Source: Victivallales bacterium Lenti_02
GTDB taxonomy: Bacteria; Verrucomicrobiota; Lentisphaeria; Oligosphaerales; Lenti-02
NCBI GenBank assembly: GCA_001603055.1
Contig: LVAZ01000149.1
Location: forward strand, 1-11,378
Direction: 5' to 3'
DNA: 11,378 nt
Shown: positions 1 to 7,319 of the stretch, piece after piece
Layout: every line of letters begins with the position of its first letter
How positions within the stretch are numbered: the stretch's first letter is position 1
Made by a program: the position numbers and the translations under genes
The notes under the pieces: generated by a model
Seen by the model: only the letters and a program-made list of their open reading frames with translations
The model's database searches: none
What the model was told of the DNA's origin: nothing

Positions 1-641
1 ACTGGGGGCGGCGGGGCGGGGCGGGAGGCCCGTTCGGCGGCGGCGACCATGGCTTCCTGCAACGCATCCAGCCGGGCTTTCTCGGCCTTGGCCAACTGGT
101 CCTGCAGGGCCAGTCTGGCCGCTTCCCCCTCGCGGAAAAGGATGGCGGCGTTGCCCAGGCGGCGGGCCAGGTCGTCGCGCTCGGCCCGCAGGCGGGCGGT
201 TTCCTGGTCGGGCACCGTGCCGGGATAGCGTTCGGCGAGTTCCTTGAGCAAGGCGGTTTCGGCCCGTTCGAGCCAGCTTTCGACCACGGGGCGCTGGCTG
301 TCCTCGGGGGCCAGGCGGAGGAATTCGCGGTAGTGGCGGATGGCCGCCACGTAGTCCCGGAACTGTTCTTCGCAGAGCATGCCCAGCTCCAGGTGGCCCG
401 GGGCGTAGTCCGGCTGCCGTTGCAGGCAGCGTTCGAAGGCTTGCCTGCCTGCCGTGTATTCCTTGTTCAAAACCAGCTTGCGGCCGCGCTGGTAGTGGGG
501 GAAGCCCCGGCCCCGGCTGCCGCCGTCGCCGCAGCCGACGGCGAGCAGCGCCAGCAGCAGAATACCGCACCACCCCAGCCTCCACCGCCGCCCGCAGGAG
601 GGGCGCGGTGAAAGGTCGGGATGGGGAGAGGGCGATACCAT
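1..641 (-). CDS. TPR/coiled-coil lipoprotein, C-terminus cut by the window edge
   Basis: Reading the minus strand from an ATG at 641 gives an uninterrupted frame to base 1 (213 residues seen; the end is outside). A basic N-terminus is followed by a hydrophobic stretch and a lipobox-like LLAVGC, so Cys37 is the likely lipidated residue and the protein probably sits in the cell envelope. Residues about 46-115 form TPR-like helix pairs (HYQRGRKLVLNKEY, AFERCLQRQPDYAPGHLELG, AAIRHYREFLRLAP). From about residue 130 the chain is rich in Glu, Arg, Ala and Leu and looks like a coiled coil, then turns proline-rich at the edge. It starts 13 bases after the SGNH hydrolase stop, so the two are probably co-transcribed. 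There is no clear Shine-Dalgarno before the ATG, but no other ATG precedes the signal segment. TPR lipoproteins commonly scaffold envelope complexes; the specific role is unknown. Confidence 0.75.
   Translation of the reverse strand, partial: MVSPSPHPDLSPRPSCGRRWRLGWCGILLLALLAVGCGDGGSRGRGFPHYQRGRKLVLNKEYTAGRQAFERCLQRQPDYAPGHLELGMLCEEQFRDYVAAIRHYREFLRLAPEDSQRPVVESWLERAETALLKELAERYPGTVPDQETARLRAERDDLARRLGNAAILFREGEAARLALQDQLAKAEKARLDALQEAMVAAAERASRPAPPPP
4..25 (+). other. G-quadruplex-type motif in a proline-rich coding segment
   Basis: Four G-runs of at least three (4-8, 13-16, 18-21, 23-25) are separated by loops of 4, 1 and 1 bases, which meets the simple G3+N1-7 rule. It lies on the plus strand, opposite the lipoprotein gene's coding strand, and encodes an Ala/Pro-rich run. 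It may just reflect CCC/CCG proline codons in a G+C-rich genome. Confidence 0.3.
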
Positions 642-654
642 CGGTTGTTGCTGC

Positions 655-1284
655 CTAGAGTGCGCCGACCGCTTGCAGCCAGGCGCGGGCGACGAAGGCG
701 TGGCCGGCCTGGGTGGGGTGTACCCCGTCCGCCGCCCAGAAGGCCGGCGCCGCCTTGGTGCAGGCCGCGGCCAGCAGGCCGTCCAGCGGGATATAGGTTG
801 CGTTGAATTCGCGCGCCAGTTCCCGCGCCGCCTGGATTTTGGGGTCCAAATCCTCCCGCCAGGCCTTGCGGTCCTCGGGATGGGGCAGCACGAAAGGCTC
901 GATGACGACCAGCTTCGCCCCGAGTTCGTCGCGGACGCGGGCCAGAATGTGGCGGTAGTCCCGGGCGTAGTCCTCGGCGCTGGTCGGATCGTTGCGGTCG
1001 AAGCGGCGCCAGGTGTCGTTGATGCCGATCATGATCGAGACCACGTCCGGCTTCAGGGCGATACAGTCCTCGGTCCAGCGGGCGCGCAGGTCCTTGGCCC
1101 GGTTGCCGCTGATGCCCCGGTTCAGGAAACGCACGCCTTTTTCCGGATGCAGGGCGCCGAACCAGGCGGCGATGTGGTTCGGGTAGCCGCCGCCCAGAGC
1201 CGCGTCGTTCTCGCGGGAGCGGCCCGCGTCGGTAATGCTGTCGCCTTGGAAGAGCACCGTGGCCCGGTCCGCAATCATGGTCAT
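655..1284 (-). CDS. SGNH/GDSL-type hydrolase (esterase/acylhydrolase family), 209 aa
   Basis: The protein shows the SGNH blocks in order: block I GDSITDAG with the nucleophile Ser16, block II Gly in NRGISGNRAKDL, block III GINDTW with the oxyanion Asn, and block V DGVHPT with Asp186 and His189 completing the triad. The length is normal for a single-domain bacterial SGNH esterase. No signal peptide is visible with this start, so it may be cytoplasmic. Members hydrolyse acyl or acetyl esters, often on carbohydrates; the substrate here cannot be told. The ATG at 1284 (MTMIADRATVLFQGDS) is chosen because the fold begins there and a GAGGAA lies about 11 bases upstream; the frame stays open to 1467 but that extension does not resemble the family and would cover the likely TATAAT promoter element at 1352-1357. 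It leads a two-gene unit with the downstream lipoprotein. Confidence 0.9.
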   Translation of the reverse strand: MTMIADRATVLFQGDSITDAGRSRENDAALGGGYPNHIAAWFGALHPEKGVRFLNRGISGNRAKDLRARWTEDCIALKPDVVSIMIGINDTWRRFDRNDPTSAEDYARDYRHILARVRDELGAKLVVIEPFVLPHPEDRKAWREDLDPKIQAARELAREFNATYIPLDGLLAAACTKAAPAFWAADGVHPTQAGHAFVARAWLQAVGAL

Positions 1285-1351
1285 CTTGCTTGAATTCCTC
1301 GTGTTTGTCGGCACCGTCAGGGAGCAGGCGGGGAAAAGCCCCATCCATCGT

Positions 1352-1380
1352 ATTATACGGGAGAAAAGGCGGGGCTGAAA
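1352..1380 (-). promoter_or_regulatory. Likely sigma-70-type promoter of the SGNH hydrolase unit
   Basis: On the minus strand a consensus -10 TATAAT (1357-1352) is preceded by TTTCAG (1380-1375) at a 17-base spacing. The -35 is poor but the -10 is perfect. The -10 lies in the odd palindrome CGTATTATACG (1349-1359), which could also be a repressor target. The -10 ends about 67 bases before the ATG. Confidence 0.5.
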
Positions 1381-1473
1381 TGTCTGCGGGGGAGTTTTTT
1401 TCCGGAACCGCGCCGGATTTCGCCTGGCGCATCCGCCGAGCGACCGGGAACGGTGTGATATTCCCATGGTTTC

Positions 1474-1503
1474 TTGACAGGGATAGGGGTGGGCGACTAC
1501 ACT
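1474..1503 (+). promoter_or_regulatory. Likely sigma-70-type promoter of the kinase-regulator operon
   Basis: A perfect -35 TTGACA (1474-1479) is followed after 18 bases by TACACT (1498-1503), a 4-of-6 match to the -10 consensus. It lies about 100 bases before the kinase ATG and is the best plus-strand promoter match I saw in the window. Confidence 0.6.
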
Positions 1504-1604
1504 TATTGCGGCGTTCGTCCCGACGGGCGGGTTTCACGGTCTTTTGTTTGCCCCTCGGGCGATGGACGGCAGTCGGCGGTTCCGGACGGTTTGCAGGGAG
1601 CGGC

Positions 1605-4600
1605 ATGAACCTCGGGCAAAAACTGATCGTGGCTTTTGTCGGCCTGGCCGGTCTGGTTCTGGTGTCTGCCTCCTTGTCCGTGGCGGTCAGCCGCAAGGCG
1701 CTGGAGGCGCGGATAGCCGAAGACCTTGCCGCCATCGCGGAGAGCATGGCGGAGGAGATGGACCGGGATTTGCACGGCAAGCTCGAGTCCTTCCATGCCT
1801 ATGCCAGCACCGCCCGGCTGCGCCATGCGGTGATGGCTTCGAACGAGGCGTTCGCCGCGCTGCCCGACGTGCAGGGGCACATCGACCGGATCGACGCCGC
1901 CTGGGTGGCCGTCTCGCCGGACCGCCTTCCGCCCGAGATGGCGGCCATCCTGGATGACGAATTGTCCCGCGAGTTCCACGGGCTGATCGGCATCTACCAG
2001 CGCCGCTACGGCTTCCGCATGGTCGGCGAGTTGTTCATCACCAACCGGCACGGGGCGATTGTCGCCATGTCCGGGCGCACCAGCGACTACCGCCAGGACG
2101 ACGAGGAATGGTGGCAGCGCTGCGCCCGGGAGGGCACCACGGTGGGCGACGTGGAGTACGACGCGAGCGCCGAGGTGTACGCCACCAGCCTGGCCATCCG
2201 CATGGAGGACGACGACGGGCAGTTCCTCGGCGTGATGAAGGTGGTGGTGAGTATCGATCAGGTCGTCAATGTCTTGCAGACCTCCCTCGGGGTCGGGGGC
2301 GACGGCGGGAAGGGATTGGATTCCCTGTACCTGCTCAATGCCCGGAACGAGGCGGTCTATTCATCCGTGCCGGTCGGGCGCTTCGCGGACATGAGCGCCA
2401 TCCTGCCCCCGTCCGGCCTCCCGTCCGGAACGATGGGTGGCAGCTATCGGTACGTCACTTTCGGGGGTCGGGATTATCTCTGCGCTTTCGCCCGTTCCCG
2501 TGGGCATCGCGACTTTGCCGGCTTCGGCTGGGTGCTGATTCTGCGGCGCGACCTGCGGCAGGCCTTCGCCCCGGTGACGGCGCTCAGCCGGCGCATTCTG
2601 GGTTCGGCGGCGGCGGTGGCCGCTGTCGGCCTGCTGCTCGGGGGGCTGTTCGCCCGTTCGATCGGGGTGCGCATGCGGCACCTGGAGGCTGGGGCCGAAC
2701 GGGTCGGCAGGGGGGATTTCGCGTACCGCATCGACAGCCGCGCCGGCGACGAGATCGGGAAACTCGCCCTGGCCTTCGACATGATGGCCGCCAACCTCGA
2801 GCGGATCACCGCCTCCCGGGACGAGCTTGACCGCGAGGTTGCCGAACGCCGCCGGGCCGAAACGGCCCTCCTGGAAAAGGCCGAGGCCCTCCGCCTGATG
2901 AACGCCGAACTCTCCCAATCCCAGTTGGAACTGCGCGCCGCCAAGGAGGCCGCCGAGGCGGCCAGCCGGGCCAAAAGCGAGTTCCTGGCCAACATGAGCC
3001 ACGAAATCCGGACCCCCATGAACGCGATCATGGGCATGACCGAGCTGGCCCTGGACACCGAACTGAACGACGAGCAGCGCGAATTCCTCCACATCATCGA
3101 CCAGTCCGCCGCCGCCCTGCTGCAGATTCTCAACGATGTGCTCGATTTCTCGAAGATCGAGGCGGGGCGGCTGGAGCTGGAGGAGGCGCCGTTCCACCTG
3201 CGCGAGTGTCTTGGCGACACCATGCACACCCTGAGCGTGCGCGCGGCGGAAAAGGGCCTGGAACTGGCCTGCGACATTCAGGCCGCCGTGCCCGACGGGG
3301 TGTGCGGCGACCCCGGCCGGCTGCGGCAGATCATCGTCAATCTGGTGGGCAACGCCATCAAGTTCACCGAAGCGGGCGAGGTGGTCCTGTCGGTGGTGGC
3401 CCTGCGGCAGGACGGCGAGCATTGCGAGTTGCAGTTCACGGTTCGGGACACCGGCATTGGCATCCCGGCGGAGAAGCTGGACCATATCTTCTCCGCCTTC
3501 GCGCAGGCGGACAGTTCCATGTCGCGGCGCTATGGCGGCACCGGGCTCGGCCTCAGCATCTCGGCGCAACTGGCGGGGCTCATGGGCGGCCGTATCTGGG
3601 CCGAGAGCGAGGTGGGCGGGGGCAGCCGTTTCCATTTCACCGCCTGTTTCCGCCTGCACCATGCCGCTCCCCCCACCCGGCCGGAGGACTTGTCGGGCTG
3701 GCGGGTGCTGGTGGTGGACGACAACCTGACGAACCGGCGGATTCTGCGCGAAATGCTGGCCAACTGGCATCTGGACACGGTGCTGGTCGCCGGGGCGGAG
3801 GCGGCCTTCGCCGAACTGCGCCGCGCCCGGGAGGCGGGGAATGCCTTCTCGCTGGTCCTGCTGGACGCCATGATGCCGGAGGTGGACGGCATGGGATTCC
3901 TCGAACGGTTGCGGGCCATGCCCGAGTTCACCGCGCTGCAGGTGATCTTCCTTTCCTCCGCCGGAAATGTGCTCGCGCGAGGGGACCGCAGCCGCCTCAG
4001 AGTGGCCCGCTGTCTGACCAAGCCGGTGAAGCAGTCCGAGTTGCTTGATGCCATTCATGAAGCCCTGGGGGAAATCAGCCTGCCGCCGCTGGACCAGGAG
4101 AAGCCGGGGATGTCCGGTCCCCCGGCTCCCGCCCGGTCGCTGCACGTCCTTGTGGCCGAGGACCTGTTGGCCAACCGGCGGCTGGTCGAGGCGTTCCTCA
4201 CCCGGCGCGGGCATACCTGCGTTTTCGCCGAGGACGGCCGCCAGGCGGTCGATCTGGCCCTGGCCGGACGCTACGACACGATTCTGATGGACATGCAGAT
4301 GCCGGGGATGGACGGGTTCGAGGCTACCGCCGCCATCCGCGAGCATGAACGCCAGGCCGGCAGCCATGTCCGGATCGTCGCCATGACCGCCCACGCCATG
4401 CAGGGGGACCGCGAGCGCTGTCTGGCAGCCGGCATGGACGCCTATATCTCGAAACCCATCCGCCAGGCGGAACTGCTGGCCCTCCTCGAGGACGAGACCA
4501 GTGGGGGGGCGGAGCCCAGCCCGCCGCCGGCCGCCGCCCCGGTCCTGTTCGACGCGGCCACCTTCGCGAACAACATCAACCACGACCAGGCGCTGGGCCG

Positions 4601-4880
4601 GGAACTGCTGGACTGCCTCCGGGCGGAGGCGCCCGAACTCATGGCCCGACTGCGCCAGGCGGTGGCCGCCGCCGATGCCGCCACCCTGAACCGGACGGCC
4701 CATGCGCTCAAGGGAGCGGTCGGCAACTTCTTCGCCGCGCCCGTCGCCGACACCGCGCGCCAGCTCGAAATGCTCGGGGCGGCAGGCCGGTTCGAGGGGG
4801 CCGACGCGCTGGCCGGCCAGCTCGAATGCCAGGTGACGGCTCTTTTCACCCAGATCGCCCGTTTCCTCGACCGCCTGTAG
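1605..4880 (+). CDS. Membrane-bound hybrid sensor histidine kinase (Cache-HAMP-HisKA-HATPase-REC-REC-HPt), 1091 aa
   Basis: An inner-membrane sensor with a complete internal phosphorelay. In order: TM1 (about 7-27), an extracellular region of about 300 residues resembling a double Cache domain (ELFITNRHGAIVA and a WW-containing segment), TM2 (about 331-352), HAMP and coiled coil, HisKA with SHEIRTP (His466), HATPase with N-box Asn583, G1 DTGIGIP (from Asp615) and G2 GGTGLGL (from Gly644). REC1 follows (VVDD at 705-706, Asp754, Lys806), then REC2 (AED, Asp896, Lys950), then HPt with AHALKGAVGN (His1033). All phosphoryl residues are present. This architecture is like BarA/EvgS-type tripartite kinases. 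The ATG at 1605 has GGGAG four bases upstream and begins the first TM segment; the frame is open back to 1290, but that extension covers the promoter. The response regulator follows 24 bases later and is the likely phosphoacceptor. The ligand is unknown. Confidence 0.93.
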   Translation: MNLGQKLIVAFVGLAGLVLVSASLSVAVSRKALEARIAEDLAAIAESMAEEMDRDLHGKLESFHAYASTARLRHAVMASNEAFAALPDVQGHIDRIDAAWVAVSPDRLPPEMAAILDDELSREFHGLIGIYQRRYGFRMVGELFITNRHGAIVAMSGRTSDYRQDDEEWWQRCAREGTTVGDVEYDASAEVYATSLAIRMEDDDGQFLGVMKVVVSIDQVVNVLQTSLGVGGDGGKGLDSLYLLNARNEAVYSSVPVGRFADMSAILPPSGLPSGTMGGSYRYVTFGGRDYLCAFARSRGHRDFAGFGWVLILRRDLRQAFAPVTALSRRILGSAAAVAAVGLLLGGLFARSIGVRMRHLEAGAERVGRGDFAYRIDSRAGDEIGKLALAFDMMAANLERITASRDELDREVAERRRAETALLEKAEALRLMNAELSQSQLELRAAKEAAEAASRAKSEFLANMSHEIRTPMNAIMGMTELALDTELNDEQREFLHIIDQSAAALLQILNDVLDFSKIEAGRLELEEAPFHLRECLGDTMHTLSVRAAEKGLELACDIQAAVPDGVCGDPGRLRQIIVNLVGNAIKFTEAGEVVLSVVALRQDGEHCELQFTVRDTGIGIPAEKLDHIFSAFAQADSSMSRRYGGTGLGLSISAQLAGLMGGRIWAESEVGGGSRFHFTACFRLHHAAPPTRPEDLSGWRVLVVDDNLTNRRILREMLANWHLDTVLVAGAEAAFAELRRAREAGNAFSLVLLDAMMPEVDGMGFLERLRAMPEFTALQVIFLSSAGNVLARGDRSRLRVARCLTKPVKQSELLDAIHEALGEISLPPLDQEKPGMSGPPAPARSLHVLVAEDLLANRRLVEAFLTRRGHTCVFAEDGRQAVDLALAGRYDTILMDMQMPGMDGFEATAAIREHERQAGSHVRIVAMTAHAMQGDRERCLAAGMDAYISKPIRQAELLALLEDETSGGAEPSPPPAAAPVLFDAATFANNINHDQALGRELLDCLRAEAPELMARLRQAVAAADAATLNRTAHALKGAVGNFFAAPVADTARQLEMLGAAGRFEGADALAGQLECQVTALFTQIARFLDRL

Positions 4881-4904
4881 CGCGGCGGCAGCGGAGAATA
4901 TGGC

Positions 4905-6104
4905 ATGAGAATCCTGTTGGCCGACGATGACCGGGTCACTCGCATCCGCCTCAACGCCTATTTGCGGGAATGGGGGCACGAGGTGATTTTGGCCGAGGAC
5001 GGGAACCAGGCCTGGGAGCTGTTCCGGCGGGAATCCCCCTGGCTGGTCATCAGCGACTGGCAGATGCCCGGCATGAACGGCATCGAGTTCGTCCGGCGGA
5101 TTCGCGAGGCCACCCCGCCCGGGCAGTACGTGTACGCCATTCTGCTCACCTCCCGGTCGGAGAAGACCGATCTGGTGGAGGGGATGGAGGCGGGGGCGGA
5201 CGATTTCGTGGCCAAGCCCTTCGACAAGGACGAGCTGCGGGTCCGCGTCCGGGCGGGCGAGCGGCTGGTGGTCCTCGAACGGGTGCTGGCCGGGCGCAAC
5301 CAGGAACTCAGCGGCATCAACGAGCGGATGCGCGGCGATCTGCGCACCGCCGCCCGCATCCAGAACGCCTTTCTGCCCCGGGAAGACGAGGAGTTTCCCG
5401 GCATCCGGGCCGCCTGGTGCTACCAGCCCTGCGACGAGCTGGCGGGCGACACGCTGAACCTGCTGCGCCTCGACGGGAACCATGTGGGCTTCTATGTGGC
5501 CGATGTCGCCGGCCATGGCGTCGCCTCCTCCCTGCTCTCGGTGATGCTCAGCCGCCTGCTCTCGAAGGGCACCAGCGGGGAGGGTTTTCTGGTTCGCCAC
5601 GACTCGCTGGCCGGCGCTCCGGAAATCGTGCCGCCGGCGGAAGTGGCCCGGCACCTGAACCGCCAGTTTCCCTGGAATCCCGAAGCGATGGAGTACTTCA
5701 CCCTGTTCTACGGGGTGTTCGAGGCGGAGAGCGGGGTTCTGCGCTATGTCTGCGCGGGGCATCCCCGCCCGGTGCTCGTCCCGGCCGGCCGTCCCGCCGA
5801 GCATTTGCGGAGCGATCCCCCGGCCCTCGGCATGTTTCCCGACGCCGAGTTCACCGAGTATCAGGTGCGGCTGGCCCCCGGCGACCGCCTCTACGCCTTC
5901 ACCGACGGCCTGGTCGAGGCCCTGAACCCCGCCGCCGAACAGTTCGGCGAGGCGCGCATTCTCGCAGTTGCCGAGACCCAGCGTTCCCGGACGCTGCCGG
6001 TGAGCGTCCGGGCCATCGTCGCCGCTGCCGGGGCCTGGCGGGAGGGCCGCGAACCCACCGACGACCAATGTGTCCTCGGCATCGAAATTGCCGACGCCCG
6101 ATAG
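4905..6104 (+). CDS. Response regulator with PP2C (RsbU/SpoIIE-type) serine phosphatase output, 399 aa
   Basis: The N-terminal REC domain (1-120) has the acidic pocket LADDD (7-9), the phosphoacceptor Asp51 in SDWQMPG and Lys104 in AKPFD. A linker helix (about 120-150) leads to the signature AARIQNAFLP and a PP2C-like phosphatase. Its expected metal-ligand aspartates are present: Asp182 in AGDTLN, Asp200 in VADVAGHG, Asp334 in FTDGLVEA and Asp386/387 in TDDQ. Such proteins dephosphorylate STAS anti-sigma-factor antagonists in partner-switching cascades, so phosphorylation of Asp51 probably gates phosphatase activity. No STAS or anti-sigma gene lies in the window, so the substrate must be elsewhere. 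The ATG at 4905 has GGAG eight bases upstream and follows the kinase stop by 24 bases, which supports one operon and kinase-regulator pairing. Confidence 0.92.
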   Translation: MRILLADDDRVTRIRLNAYLREWGHEVILAEDGNQAWELFRRESPWLVISDWQMPGMNGIEFVRRIREATPPGQYVYAILLTSRSEKTDLVEGMEAGADDFVAKPFDKDELRVRVRAGERLVVLERVLAGRNQELSGINERMRGDLRTAARIQNAFLPREDEEFPGIRAAWCYQPCDELAGDTLNLLRLDGNHVGFYVADVAGHGVASSLLSVMLSRLLSKGTSGEGFLVRHDSLAGAPEIVPPAEVARHLNRQFPWNPEAMEYFTLFYGVFEAESGVLRYVCAGHPRPVLVPAGRPAEHLRSDPPALGMFPDAEFTEYQVRLAPGDRLYAFTDGLVEALNPAAEQFGEARILAVAETQRSRTLPVSVRAIVAAAGAWREGREPTDDQCVLGIEIADAR

Positions 6105-6175
6105 CCGCCACCCGGAAGAGGGGGTAGGTTCTCGGCAGGCCACCAACTCCGCGCCCGAGCACATGAGGTATGGCG

Positions 6176-7228
6176 ATGACCTGGCAACCCGACTACCGCC
6201 ATTTCGCAGAGGTGATGCGCAACCGGCGCCCCGCGCGCCTGCCGCTCTACGAACACATGGTCAACCCCGGTTCCATGGACCAGATCACCGGGCGGCCCTT
6301 CGCCGCCCTGGCCAGGGGCGACGAGGCGGACCGGCGCGAGTATCTGCGGCGCTACTGCGAATTCTTCCGGGAGATGACCTACGACACGGTCTCCATCGAG
6401 TGCGGCGTCAACGGCATCCTGCCCGGCGGCGGCGCCCTCATGGGCGAGCGGCCCGGCCCCATCCAGAACCGGGCGGATTTCCTGGCCTATCCCTGGGACG
6501 ACCTGCCCCGCATCTACCGCGAGCGGGCCTATCCCGTCTTCGACCGCCTGCGCGCGGTCATGCCGCCCGGCATGAAGGCCGTGGGCGGGGTCGGCAACGG
6601 GGTTTTCGAAATCAGCGAGGACCTGGTGGGTTTCCAGTGGCTCTGCTTCATGCAGGCCGACGATCCGGAACTCTTCGCCGACCTCTACGGGAAGATCGGC
6701 GATCTCCTGCTGGCGATCTGGCGCGATTTCCTGCCCCGCTACGGCGACCTCTTCGCGGCCTGCCGCATCGGCGACGATCTGGGCTACAAGACCGGCACCC
6801 TGCTGGCCCCGGACACCGTGCGCCGCCTGGTCATCCCCCAGTACCACCGCCTGGTCGCCGCCGTCCACGGGGCGGGAAAGCCCTATCTCCAGCACTCCTG
6901 CGGCCGCATTTTCGAGGTGATGGACGACTGGATCGCGGCCGGCATCGACGCCAAGCACTCGAACGAGGACGCCATCGCCCCCTTCGACGAGTGGATCGCC
7001 CGCTACGGCGACCGCATCGCCCTGGTGGGGGGTGTCGACACCGACCGGCTCTGCCGCATGGACCCCGCCGACATCGTCGCCTTCACGGTCGAGAACGGCA
7101 CCCGCTACCGCCGCCAGGCCCGGGGATTCGCCCTCGGCTCCGGCAACTCGATTCCGGAATACGTGCCCGTCGCCGGCTATCTGGCCATGATCGAGGGGGC
7201 CCGGCGCATCCGCGCCGGCGAGGGCTGA
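6176..7228 (+). CDS. UroD-like / methyltransferase-fold protein (uroporphyrinogen decarboxylase family), 350 aa
   Basis: The chain has the shape of the UroD/MtaA/CmuA superfamily: YEHMVNPGSMDQITG near the N-terminus, GVNGILPGG, YKTGTLLAPDTVRRLVIPQYHRL and the metal-ligand motif HSCGR (His240, Cys242), then GGVDTDRL and FALGSGNSIPEYVP. In zinc methyltransferases of the MtaA type a third ligand Cys lies in a GCG motif near the C-terminus; here that stretch reads GSG (Ser322). It lacks the RQAGR motif of true HemE, so haem synthesis is unlikely. Corrinoid-linked methyl transfer is possible, but no corrinoid protein or activator is nearby. The ATG at 6176 is preferred over the one at 6170 because GAGG at 6165-6168 sits seven bases before it and only one before the other. 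It follows the regulator by 71 bases with no clear promoter, so read-through from that operon is possible. Confidence 0.8.
   Translation: MTWQPDYRHFAEVMRNRRPARLPLYEHMVNPGSMDQITGRPFAALARGDEADRREYLRRYCEFFREMTYDTVSIECGVNGILPGGGALMGERPGPIQNRADFLAYPWDDLPRIYRERAYPVFDRLRAVMPPGMKAVGGVGNGVFEISEDLVGFQWLCFMQADDPELFADLYGKIGDLLLAIWRDFLPRYGDLFAACRIGDDLGYKTGTLLAPDTVRRLVIPQYHRLVAAVHGAGKPYLQHSCGRIFEVMDDWIAAGIDAKHSNEDAIAPFDEWIARYGDRIALVGGVDTDRLCRMDPADIVAFTVENGTRYRRQARGFALGSGNSIPEYVPVAGYLAMIEGARRIRAGEG
7201..7218 (+). terminator. Strong GC hairpin at the end of the UroD-like gene, no U-tract
   Basis: CCGGCGC (7201-7207) and GCGCCGG (7212-7218) pair perfectly around a four-base loop. The hairpin ends eight bases before the stop codon. 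There is no T-run after it, so it is not a standard intrinsic terminator; it could slow transcription, protect the mRNA 3' end, or be chance in a G+C-rich gene. Confidence 0.25.
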
Positions 7229-7235
7229 CCCGGAT

Positions 7236-7263
7236 TTGCCGAACCCCGGCCCCGGACTACATT
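7236..7263 (+). promoter_or_regulatory. Candidate promoter of the glycosyltransferase gene
   Basis: TTGCCG (7236-7241) and TACATT (7258-7263) lie 16 bases apart, with the -10 ending 56 bases before the ATG. The -10 context GACTACATT closely matches GACTACACT of the kinase promoter, which raises its credibility. Confidence 0.4.
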
Positions 7264-7319
7264 CCCGGAGTGCGGTGCGGAGAACCGTCCACTTCCCTTT
7301 CCACCCGAGCGCAGGCCCC

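Larger units (their letters stand above)
1285..1604. other. Divergent intergenic region (320 bases)
   Basis: This stretch separates the minus-strand hydrolase unit from the plus-strand kinase unit. It holds one candidate promoter for each direction and a kinase leader of about 100 bases containing a small GCCC-CTC-GGGC hairpin at 1550-1560. A run of seven T at about 1393-1399 is present but is not attached to a convincing terminator stem. No small gene or riboswitch consensus was recognised. Confidence 0.6.

Noticed and set aside
1388..1400. T-run after GGGGGAG as an intrinsic terminator
   Set aside because: No paired stem precedes the T-run, and it lies between divergent genes where no transcript should end.
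1285..1467. Extending the SGNH hydrolase start to 1467
   Set aside because: The extra 61 residues are unlike the family and cross the TATAAT element; the fold and a ribosome binding site fit the ATG at 1284.
1290..1604. Starting the histidine kinase at 1290
   Set aside because: This would add 105 residues that contain the promoter, before the natural first membrane segment at MNLGQKLIVAFVG.
1504..1604. Riboswitch in the kinase leader
   Set aside because: Only a small GCCC-CTC-GGGC hairpin is visible; I found no match to c-di-GMP, cobalamin or other consensus cores.
2361..6164. A 1267-codon antisense open frame on the minus strand across the kinase and regulator genes
   Set aside because: It is opposite two clear, motif-complete genes and its translation has no recognisable domain. 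Long antisense frames arise from GC-biased third codon positions.
6176..7228. Calling the gene hemE
   Set aside because: The RQAGR substrate-binding motif of real uroporphyrinogen decarboxylase is absent and an HxCG metal motif is present.
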